Origin: Paraburkholderia aromaticivorans
GTDB lineage: Bacteria > Pseudomonadota > Gammaproteobacteria > Burkholderiales > Burkholderiaceae
Assembly: GCF_002278075.1 (NCBI RefSeq)
Contig: NZ_CP022990.1
Coordinates: forward strand, 2,666,001-2,730,000
DNA: 64,000 nucleotides
Direction: 5' to 3'
The notes below the pieces were generated by a model. That model saw only the letters and a program-made list of their open reading frames with translations. It made no database searches and had not been told where the DNA came from. Numbering within the stretch: the stretch's first letter is position 1; every line of letters begins with the position of its first letter. Both the position numbers and the translations under genes were made by a program. Below, in pieces: positions 16,592 to 24,131 of the stretch.

Positions 16592-18067
16592 TCAGCCGTA
16601 GCGCGTGGCCGGCGCCTCCGCCTCGTCCTCTAGCGTACTGTGCGTGCGAACGTAGCGTTCGTGCCAGCGCTCGAGCGTTTCGCTCTCGCCGGCCTCAGCG
16701 AGCAACTGCAGCGCATAGGCGCGGGTCGTTTCGAGCAGGTAATAGCGCATGGCCGACCCGCAGGGCCCGAACATCAGCAGCGACTTCGAGACCAGACCGG
16801 CGATCGCGTCGGTCACCTCGCCCATGGACAGGTCTTCGCATGCGGCGATCGCACACGCCTCGCCGAGCTGGAAGCTGCCGTGAAACACGCCGAGGCGGCG
16901 CAACACCGTGCGTTCGCGCTTGCACAGAAATTGACTGCTCCAGTCGAGCGCCGCCTTCAGGTTTTGCTGGCGCGCCGGCGCGGTGCGCAGTCCGCCGGTC
17001 AGCACGCGAAAGCGATTGTCCAGTTGCGCGACCAGTTCGCGGATACCCAGCGCGGTGACCCGGGCCGCCGCCAGTTCCAGCGCGAGCGGCACGCCGTCGA
17101 GCCGCCGGCAGATCGTGCCGATCAGGCGGACGCTCTCGCTGTCGGCCCGAAAGTGCGGATCACGCGCGCGAGTCCGCGCAATGAACATGTGGACCGCGCT
17201 GTACTTGAGAATCTCGTCGGGCACGAGGTCTTCGCCGGGCACCTCGAGCGGCGCCACCCAGTAAACCTGTTCGATGCGGGTTCGCAAGGGCTCGCGGCTC
17301 GTCGCGAGGATCCTGAGATGGGGATTGGCCTGAACGAGTTGCTCGCAGATCGTCGCGGCCTCCTGGATCACGTGCTCGCAATTGTCGAGCACGAGCAGCA
17401 GCTTGCGTGCGCCGATGGCTTGAATCAGGCGCTCCGCACTGGCCCCGGCATGCACCGCATCCAGCGCAAGCGCTTCGGCGATTGCGCGCAAGGTCGACTC
17501 CGGGCGCTCGACGGCCGAAAGGCTGACGAAGCGGACCTCGTCGAACGACGCTATCTGGCCGCGTGCCGCTTCCAGGCCCAGTTGTGTTTTGCCGATGCCG
17601 CCGGTGCCGACCAGCGTCACGAGCGGCGCGCGGCCAAGCGCGGCTGTCACGTCGGCGAGCGCCTGCTCGCGCCCGATCAGGGGCGTGCAGGAGTGCGGCA
17701 CGTTGCTCGACGCGGTGGCCTCGGCCGGGCGTGGCGGGTGGGCCGGCGCTTCGTTCGCGCAGACCTTCGCGTCATGCGAGCGGATCAGGCGATAGCCGCG
17801 GCCGGGGATGGTCTTGATGAGGTCCTTGTCTTCGCCGAGCAGTTTCCGCAGCGCGGAGATATGCACCTGCAGGTTGCTTTCCTCCACCACCGTTTCCGGC
17901 CACACGTGCTGAAACAGCGTCTCTTTGCTCACCAGCCGCCCGCCCGCCTCGATCAGCACTTCGAGAATGTCGAACGCGCGCGCGCCGACGCGCAATGGCC
18001 GGTCTTCCAGAAAAAGCTGGCGGCGCTCCAGCGAAACGTCGACTCGTCCGATCTTGATCATGACCAT
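16592..18067 (-). CDS. Winged-helix regulator with STAND-like P-loop ATPase domain (copy 2)
   Basis: A paralogue of the protein encoded at 13864-15369. The winged helix (FDILEVLIEAGGRLVSKETLF, HVWPETVVEESNLQVHISALRK, GRGYRL) and the ATPase (GTGGIGKTQLGLEAARG, LLLVLDNCEHV, ILATSREPLR, GVPLALELAAARV) align almost residue for residue with copy 1. Copy 2 also keeps a C-terminal TLETTRAYALQLL-like helix (LETTRAYALQLLAEAGE). I place the start at the ATG at 18067 (MVMIKIGRV), which matches the start of copy 1 within two residues; ATG codons at 18094 and 18061 are alternatives. Length is about 491 residues. It faces the receiver-only gene and is divergent from the OmpR-type regulator. Ligand and targets are unknown. 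Confidence 0.85.
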   Translation of the reverse strand: MVMIKIGRVDVSLERRQLFLEDRPLRVGARAFDILEVLIEAGGRLVSKETLFQHVWPETVVEESNLQVHISALRKLLGEDKDLIKTIPGRGYRLIRSHDAKVCANEAPAHPPRPAEATASSNVPHSCTPLIGREQALADVTAALGRAPLVTLVGTGGIGKTQLGLEAARGQIASFDEVRFVSLSAVERPESTLRAIAEALALDAVHAGASAERLIQAIGARKLLLVLDNCEHVIQEAATICEQLVQANPHLRILATSREPLRTRIEQVYWVAPLEVPGEDLVPDEILKYSAVHMFIARTRARDPHFRADSESVRLIGTICRRLDGVPLALELAAARVTALGIRELVAQLDNRFRVLTGGLRTAPARQQNLKAALDWSSQFLCKRERTVLRRLGVFHGSFQLGEACAIAACEDLSMGEVTDAIAGLVSKSLLMFGPCGSAMRYYLLETTRAYALQLLAEAGESETLERWHERYVRTHSTLEDEAEAPATRYG

Positions 18068-18406
18068 TCCGCTTGGGGTTTCGTGAGCGTGCATCGAGGC
18101 AATGGAGACGATCTTATGAGTCGCGCGATCTCCTCAGGATGGGGGAATCGTTAACCTTAGTTAATACGTCGGTTCGAAAAGCCCGAAAGCCCGAAAGCCC
18201 GCTTGCCGCGCAAGACGCGGTGACTTTTTTCACAGCCGTGACTCTAGCGGGGGCGGTCCGCTCAAAGATTAAAAAAATTTAATGGCATGGGTCAATCGGA
18301 TGTCGTGCTTTTCGCGGATAATCGGCCGATTAGCGAGCATTTCGCCCGAGGACACGCGTGAGCGCGGGCGGTGCATCAAATGACGATGGGAAGGCACGAG
18401 CCTTAA
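18068..18406. other. Divergent promoter region with palindromes
   Basis: Between the second winged-helix/ATPase gene (minus) and the OmpR-type regulator (plus). It holds an inverted repeat TTAAC-CTTA-GTTAA (18151-18164), an 8-base tandem repeat GCCCGAAA in 2.6 copies (18181-18201), an A/T-rich island (18266-18283) and a 14-base perfect palindrome (18319-18332). No ORF is supported. Confidence 0.6.
18319..18332. promoter_or_regulatory. 14-base perfect palindrome upstream of OmpR-type regulator
   Basis: TAATCGGCCGATTA reads the same on both strands and ends 74 bases upstream of the ATG at 18407. Its position fits an operator for a dimeric regulator, possibly for autoregulation of the signalling operon. 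Confidence 0.45.
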
Positions 18407-19087
18407 ATGAAAATCTTGCTCGTCGAAGACAACGAACAGGTCGCTGGATTTCTGAAGAAGGGCCTCGTCGAGGAAGGGCATGTGATCGATACGGCCGACA
18501 ACGGCCGGGACGGCATGTTCCTCGCCGCCAGCGAGACCTATGACGCCATCATCATGGATCGCATGCTGCCGGGCGGTATCGACGGCTTGGGGATCATCGC
18601 GGCGTTGCGCGCAACCGGCAACCGGGTGCCTATCCTGATCGTGAGCGCGCTCGACGACGTCGACGAACGGATTCGCGGCCTGAAGGCGGGCGGTGACGAC
18701 TACGTGGTCAAGCCGTTTGCATTCGGCGAGGTGCTGGCACGCCTGGACGCGCTGACCCGGCGGGCGCATGAAAGCTACGCGGAAACCACGCTGAAGGTCG
18801 GCGATCTCTCGATCGACCTGCTCTCGCGCAAGGTGGCGCGCGCCGGCAAGCCGATCGCGCTGAAGCCGCGCGAATTCAAGCTGCTGGAGTACCTGATGCG
18901 CCACGCCGACCAGGTCGTCACGCGCACCATGCTGCTCGAAAATATCTGGGACTATCATTTCGACCCGCAAACGAACGTCATCGACGTGCATGTAAGCAAG
19001 TTACGCCACAAGATCGATGCGGATTTCGAGCGGTCTTTATTGAGGACGGTTCGCAACGCCGGCTACATGCTGACGGCAAACGAATAG
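18407..19087 (+). CDS. OmpR/PhoB-family response regulator
   Basis: A 226-residue regulator close in style to QseB/CusR/TctD. Receiver domain: VEDNEQ pocket, phospho-acceptor Asp51 (IIMDRMLPGG), IVSALDDVDER switch and Lys in VVKPFAF. The C-terminal winged helix has LKPREFKLLEYLMRHADQVVTRTMLLENIWDYHFDPQTNVIDVHVSKLRHKID. The operon continues with a giant kinase 25 bases later. A classical membrane sensor kinase usually follows such regulators; none is here, so the soluble kinases downstream are the likely partners. A GGAAGG-like ribosome site lies upstream of the ATG. Confidence 0.92.
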   Translation: MKILLVEDNEQVAGFLKKGLVEEGHVIDTADNGRDGMFLAASETYDAIIMDRMLPGGIDGLGIIAALRATGNRVPILIVSALDDVDERIRGLKAGGDDYVVKPFAFGEVLARLDALTRRAHESYAETTLKVGDLSIDLLSRKVARAGKPIALKPREFKLLEYLMRHADQVVTRTMLLENIWDYHFDPQTNVIDVHVSKLRHKIDADFERSLLRTVRNAGYMLTANE

Positions 19088-19112
19088 CGCGAAAGGGGCA
19101 GGCGGGGGCGGC

Positions 19113-22100
19113 ATGATCGAGTTGTCAGGCTTCGGGTTCGAAACGCTCTGCGATGACGGCGAGTTCCTCCTGTCCCGTATCGACCGGCGCGACGGTGCGC
19201 CAACGTGGCTGACCGTCACGTTGCCGGCGCAGCAACCCAGCGCCCATAGTCAGGCGCGTCTCGAGCATGCGTATGAGTTGCGCGGCCTGCTCGACGGCCG
19301 GTTCGCGACCCGCCCGCACGCACTGATCGAGCACCGCGGGAGCACGGCGCTGGTGCTGGAAGACCCGGGCGGCGTGTCGCTCGCCGCGCTGCCGCACGGC
19401 TCCTGGCCGCTTGGCCGCCTGCTGCGCGTCGCCGCCAATCTTGCGGCCGCGCTCGGCGCGCTGCACGGGCGCGGTCTGATCCACAAGGACATCCGGCCGG
19501 CCAACATCCTGGTGAATCCGGACACGGGCGACGTGGCGTTGACCGGCTTCGGCATTGCCTCGCACGCGAGCGGCGAGGCGCAGTCCGGCGCGCTGCCCGA
19601 CTTCAGCGCGAGCGCGCTCGCCTATCTCGCACCGGAACAGACCGGCCGCATGAATCGTGCGACCGACTCGCGCGCCGATCTCTATTCGCTCGGCATCACG
19701 TTGTATGAGATGCTGACCGGTGCGTTGCCGTATCGCGCGAACTCGCCTATCGAGTGGATTCACTGCCATATCGCGAGGACGCCCATTCCATTGAGCGAGC
19801 TGGCCGGCAATGTGCCGCATCAGGTGGCCGCGATCGTCATGCGGCTGCTTGCGAAAGCCGCCGAGGATCGCTATCAGACAGCGCAGGGCCTGGAAGACGA
19901 TTTGCGTCGCTGCCTGAACGCCTGGGAGCAAAGCGGGCGCATCGAACCGTTCGCGCTCGGCGCTCAGGACTGCCCCGAACGTCTTGTCATCCCCGAGCGC
20001 CTGTATGGGCGCGAAGCGGAAACCCGGGCGTTGAGCGCCGCGTTCGATCGCGTGGTGCGGCAAGGCGCGGCGGAACTCGTGCTCGTGTCGGGCTATTCGG
20101 GAATCGGCAAATCGTCGCTGGTGAACGAACTGCACACGAGGCTCGGGCCGTCCGGCGGCCACTTCGCCGCGGGCAAATTCGACCAGTACAAACGCGATAT
20201 CCCCTATGCGACGCTCGGCCAGGCGTTTCAGAGCCTCACGCAGCAGATCCTCACTCAAGATGCGGAGAAACTCGCACGTTGGCGCGGGCGGCTCGCCGAA
20301 GCCGTCGGCACGAACGGACAGCTGATCGTCAACCTGATTCCGGAACTCGAACGGATTCTCGGCCCGCAGCCGGCGGTGCCCGAGCTTCCGGCGCAGGAAG
20401 CACAGGTTCGCTTTCAAGGCGTGTTCGGGCGCTTCATCGGCGCCTTTGCGGACCCCGAGCATCCGCTCGTGCTCTTCCTCGACGATTTGCAGTGGCTCGA
20501 CGCCGGCACGCTCAGTCTGCTGGAAAGCCTGCTTGCCGCGCCGAACCTGCGCAATCTGCTGCTCGTCGGCGCCTATCGCGACAACGAGGTCGGGCCCGCC
20601 CATCCGCTCGCCCGCGCGCTCGTCGCGATTCGCGAGCAGGGTGTGCCGGTCCACGATATCGTGCTCACGCCGCTGCAGGTCGGCGATGTGGCGCGCCTGA
20701 GCGGCGAAGCGCTGCATGCCGCGCCGGCCGAGGTTGCGCAACTCGCGCAATTCATCGTCGAGAAAACCGGCGGCAATCCTTTCTTCACGGTGCAATTTCT
20801 CAAGATGCTCGCCGAGGACCGGCACCTCGCGTTCGATCCGGCGCGGCGGGTGTGGGAATGGGACATGGCGGCCCTGCGCGAGACGCACTTTTCCGACAGC
20901 GTCGTCGACCTGATGGTCGGCAAGATCGAACGGGTCGCGGATGCCACGCAGGTCGCGCTCAAGCAGTTCGCCTGCTTCGGCAATAGCGCGGCGAGCGCAA
21001 TGCTCGCGCGCGTCGGCGGCACTTCGGACGCGCAGGTGGAGCGTGCGCTGGCCGCTGCGGTGGAGGCGGGCCTCGTGTTCCGGCGCGAGCGCGGCTATGC
21101 GTTTCTGCACGACCGGGTGCAGGAAGCGGCCTACGCGCTGATTCCCGAAAGCGAGCGCGCGGCCGCTCATTTGAGCATCGGCCGGATGTTCGCGACCCAC
21201 GCGAGCGCCGAGGAGATCGAGCAGAACATCTTCGAGATCGTCAACCAGTACAACCGCGCGGTCGGGATCGTCGACGACCCCGCCGAGCGCCGGCGCGTGG
21301 TGGAATTCAATCTGATTGCCGGGCGGCGCGCCAAGGCCTCGTCCGCTTACGCGTCGGCGGCGACGTATCTGTCGACCGGCAGCGCCATGCTCGGCGACGC
21401 GGGCTGGCAGACCTGCTACGCGCTCAAGTTCGCGCTGGAGAGCGGGCTCGCGGAGTGCGAGTTCCTGACCGGCGACACCGGCCCGGCGAAGGAACGGCTG
21501 GCGAACCTCGCGCGGCGCGCCGTCGATCTGCCCGATCGGGCAACGGTGGCGTGGTTGCGTGTCACGCTTTTCACCGCGCTCGACCAGAGCGATCTGGCGG
21601 TGCAGATTTGCCTCGATTATCTGCGCGATGTCGGCATCGACTGGCAGCCGCATCCCAGCCGCGAGGAGGCGCGTGGCGAATACGACCGGCTGCTCGCCCA
21701 GATCGGCGATTCTCCGATCGAGTCGTTGATCGATCTGCCGCTTCTCACCCATCGCGACCGGCGCGCCACGCTCGACGTGCTGACCGCGGTCCTGCCGCCG
21801 GCTTTTTTCAGCGACGAGAATCTCGTTTGCCTCGTGCTGTGCCGCATGGCGAACCTGAGCCTCGAATATGGCAACAGCGACGCGTCGTCGATCGGCTATG
21901 CCTACCTCGGCATGGTGGCCGGCCCGGTGTTCGGCGACTATGAGGCCGCGTTCCAGTTCGGCCGGCTCGGCCTCGCGCTGGTCGACGAACGCGGGCTGCA
22001 CCGTTTCCGGCCACGCGTCTATATGTGCTTCGCTTATCACGTGATGCCGTGGACGAAGCACATTCGCACCGGTTTGCCGCTGTTGCGCCGCGCATTCGAT

Positions 22101-24122
22101 GCCGCCAGCGAGAGCGGCGACCTCACTTACACCGGTTTCAGCAGTTGCACTCTCGTGACGAGCCTGCTGGCCGCGGGCGATCCGCTCGCCGATGTCGAGC
22201 GCGTGGCGCAGCAGCGTTTAGGCGTGGTGCAGGCCGGGAAATTCGGCCTGATCGTCGACATCATCGGTTCGCAGCTGCAGCTGATTCGGACCCTGCGGGG
22301 GCTGACACGTTCATTCGGCTCCTTCAGCGACGAGGCATTCGACGAAACGTCCTTCGAGCAACATCTCGAAGCCGACCCCTGTCTCGCGATCGCGACCTGC
22401 TGGTACTGGATTCGCAAGCTGCAAGCGCGCTATTTCGCCGGAGATGTCACGGCGGCGCTGGCGGCCGCCGCGAAAGCCGCGCCGCTGTTGTGGACCTCGT
22501 CCGGTCACTTCGAGATCGCCGAATATCATTTCTACGCGGCGCTGGCATGCGCGCGCGCGTACGACGAGGCGCCGCCCTATCTGCATGAGGCGCAATACCG
22601 GATGCTGGCCGGGCATCAAGCCCGGCTCGTTACCTGGGCCAAGCATTGTCCGAGCAATTTCGCCTGCCGTTCGGCGCTCGTTGCCGGCGAGATCGCGCGG
22701 ATCAACGGCAATGAATTCGAGGCGATGCGCGAATACGAAAGCGCGATCCGTCTCGCCCGCGAGCACGAGTTGCCGCTGGTCGAAGGGCTGGCTCATGAAG
22801 TGGCCGGCACGTTTTATCTGGCGCGCGGATTCACGACCATCGCGTTCGTCTATCTCGGCAACGCGCGGCTCGCGTACCTTAGGTGGGGCGCGCTAGGGAA
22901 GGTCGAGGCGCTCGACCGGCGCTATCCGAACCTGGTCCACGAACCCGCGGCCGATACGCCGACGCGCAGCATCGTCGCGGAGCAACTCGATGTCGAGACG
23001 GTGGTGAAAGCGTCGCAAGCCATTTCGGGCGAGATTGCCTTCGACAAACTGATCCGCACGTTGATGACCATCATGCTCGAACATGCCGGCGCCGGGCGAG
23101 CGCTGCTCGTTCTGCCGCGCGACGAGAAATTGTGGATCGAGGCGCAGGCGCTCGCGAATCGCGAGGGTATCGAGGTGCAGCTGCATAACGCTGTCGTGAC
23201 GCCGCGCGATTTGCCGGCCTCGATTCTGCATGCCAGCATTCGCACGCAGGAGCGCGTGCTGCTCGACGACGCGTCGCTGCCCAATCCATTCTCGACGGAC
23301 GACTACTTCCGCACGACCTCTGCTCGCGCGGTTCTGTGTTTGCCGCTCGTGAAGCAGGCAAAACTGATCGGCGTGTTGTACCTGGAAAACGATCTCGCGC
23401 CGGGGGTGTTCACGCCGCCGCGGCTCGCGGTGCTCACGCTTCTGGCGTCGCAGGCGGCGATTTCGCTTGAAAACGCGTCGCTGGAAGAGAAAGGAGCGTT
23501 GCTCGAAGAGAAAGAGGCGTTGCTTCACGAAGTGCATCACCGGGTGAAGAACAATCTGCAACTGATCAGCAGCCTGCTCAACTTGCAGGCGGCGCGCGTG
23601 ACCGACAAGGCCGTGGCTGATCTTTTCGCCGACAGCCGCAACCGGGTGCGGTCGATGGCGCTGGTGCACGAGAATCTGTATCGGGCCGGCAACTTTGCGC
23701 GCATTGCGATGGCGACCCACGTGAAGAATCTGTGCGGCCATCTGGCGCGCGCCTACGACATGCGCCAGATGGAGGTCGAGTTGCTGGTCGAGGTCGACGA
23801 CATGCAGCTCGATATGAACCGCGCCGTATCGTGCGGCCTGATTGTCAACGAGCTGGTGTCCAACGCCTTGAAGCACGCGTTTCCCGACGGGCGCGGCGGT
23901 TGTGTGCGCGTCGAGCTCGGCATGGTCGACAACGAGCGGTGCAGACTGGCCGTGGCCGACGACGGCGTCGGCATCGCGCCGGAATTCTCACTGGAAGAGG
24001 CGGACTCGCTGGGCCTCCAACTGGTTCACGACCTGACCCACCAACTGCACGGCACGGTGGAGCTGAGCCGCGGCGGCGGCACGATCTGCAGCATTCTTTT
24101 CAACCCAACCGGACGTGGATAA
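19113..24122 (+). CDS. Ser/Thr kinase-like / AAA ATPase / GAF / histidine kinase fusion
   Basis: A 1669-residue soluble protein. Residues about 1-275 form a protein kinase fold: catalytic-loop motif HKDIRPAN (His124, Asp126, Asn131), APEQ activation end and SRADLYSLGITLYEMLTG. The metal-binding DFG is GFG (145-147), and no VAIK lysine is evident, so phosphotransfer activity is doubtful. Residues 300-700 are an AAA-type ATPase with Walker A GYSGIGKSS (327-335) and FLDDLQWLD. A long helical, TPR-like region follows to about 1280, then a GAF domain (about 1310-1460), then an HisKA_2 histidine kinase with HEVHHRVKNNLQ (His1475/1476) and HATPase motifs NELVSNALKHAF and DDGVGIAP. This matches the known multidomain class related to fungal-type CHK1 kinases. 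It is in an operon with the OmpR-type regulator. Confidence 0.9.
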   Translation: MIELSGFGFETLCDDGEFLLSRIDRRDGAPTWLTVTLPAQQPSAHSQARLEHAYELRGLLDGRFATRPHALIEHRGSTALVLEDPGGVSLAALPHGSWPLGRLLRVAANLAAALGALHGRGLIHKDIRPANILVNPDTGDVALTGFGIASHASGEAQSGALPDFSASALAYLAPEQTGRMNRATDSRADLYSLGITLYEMLTGALPYRANSPIEWIHCHIARTPIPLSELAGNVPHQVAAIVMRLLAKAAEDRYQTAQGLEDDLRRCLNAWEQSGRIEPFALGAQDCPERLVIPERLYGREAETRALSAAFDRVVRQGAAELVLVSGYSGIGKSSLVNELHTRLGPSGGHFAAGKFDQYKRDIPYATLGQAFQSLTQQILTQDAEKLARWRGRLAEAVGTNGQLIVNLIPELERILGPQPAVPELPAQEAQVRFQGVFGRFIGAFADPEHPLVLFLDDLQWLDAGTLSLLESLLAAPNLRNLLLVGAYRDNEVGPAHPLARALVAIREQGVPVHDIVLTPLQVGDVARLSGEALHAAPAEVAQLAQFIVEKTGGNPFFTVQFLKMLAEDRHLAFDPARRVWEWDMAALRETHFSDSVVDLMVGKIERVADATQVALKQFACFGNSAASAMLARVGGTSDAQVERALAAAVEAGLVFRRERGYAFLHDRVQEAAYALIPESERAAAHLSIGRMFATHASAEEIEQNIFEIVNQYNRAVGIVDDPAERRRVVEFNLIAGRRAKASSAYASAATYLSTGSAMLGDAGWQTCYALKFALESGLAECEFLTGDTGPAKERLANLARRAVDLPDRATVAWLRVTLFTALDQSDLAVQICLDYLRDVGIDWQPHPSREEARGEYDRLLAQIGDSPIESLIDLPLLTHRDRRATLDVLTAVLPPAFFSDENLVCLVLCRMANLSLEYGNSDASSIGYAYLGMVAGPVFGDYEAAFQFGRLGLALVDERGLHRFRPRVYMCFAYHVMPWTKHIRTGLPLLRRAFDAASESGDLTYTGFSSCTLVTSLLAAGDPLADVERVAQQRLGVVQAGKFGLIVDIIGSQLQLIRTLRGLTRSFGSFSDEAFDETSFEQHLEADPCLAIATCWYWIRKLQARYFAGDVTAALAAAAKAAPLLWTSSGHFEIAEYHFYAALACARAYDEAPPYLHEAQYRMLAGHQARLVTWAKHCPSNFACRSALVAGEIARINGNEFEAMREYESAIRLAREHELPLVEGLAHEVAGTFYLARGFTTIAFVYLGNARLAYLRWGALGKVEALDRRYPNLVHEPAADTPTRSIVAEQLDVETVVKASQAISGEIAFDKLIRTLMTIMLEHAGAGRALLVLPRDEKLWIEAQALANREGIEVQLHNAVVTPRDLPASILHASIRTQERVLLDDASLPNPFSTDDYFRTTSARAVLCLPLVKQAKLIGVLYLENDLAPGVFTPPRLAVLTLLASQAAISLENASLEEKGALLEEKEALLHEVHHRVKNNLQLISSLLNLQAARVTDKAVADLFADSRNRVRSMALVHENLYRAGNFARIAMATHVKNLCGHLARAYDMRQMEVELLVEVDDMQLDMNRAVSCGLIVNELVSNALKHAFPDGRGGCVRVELGMVDNERCRLAVADDGVGIAPEFSLEEADSLGLQLVHDLTHQLHGTVELSRGGGTICSILFNPTGRG

Positions 24123-24131
24123 GCATAGACC

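Noticed and set aside
18181..18201. Tandem GCCCGAAA units as a CRISPR or satellite repeat
   Set aside because: Fewer than three copies, no spacers; a small slippage repeat only.
19125..22061. A very long open frame on the minus strand opposite the giant kinase
   Set aside because: It is Arg/His/Gln-rich, has no domain features and mirrors a well-supported gene. Long antisense frames are expected at this GC content; the same holds for those opposite cydB, the sensor kinase at 2616 and mhpA.
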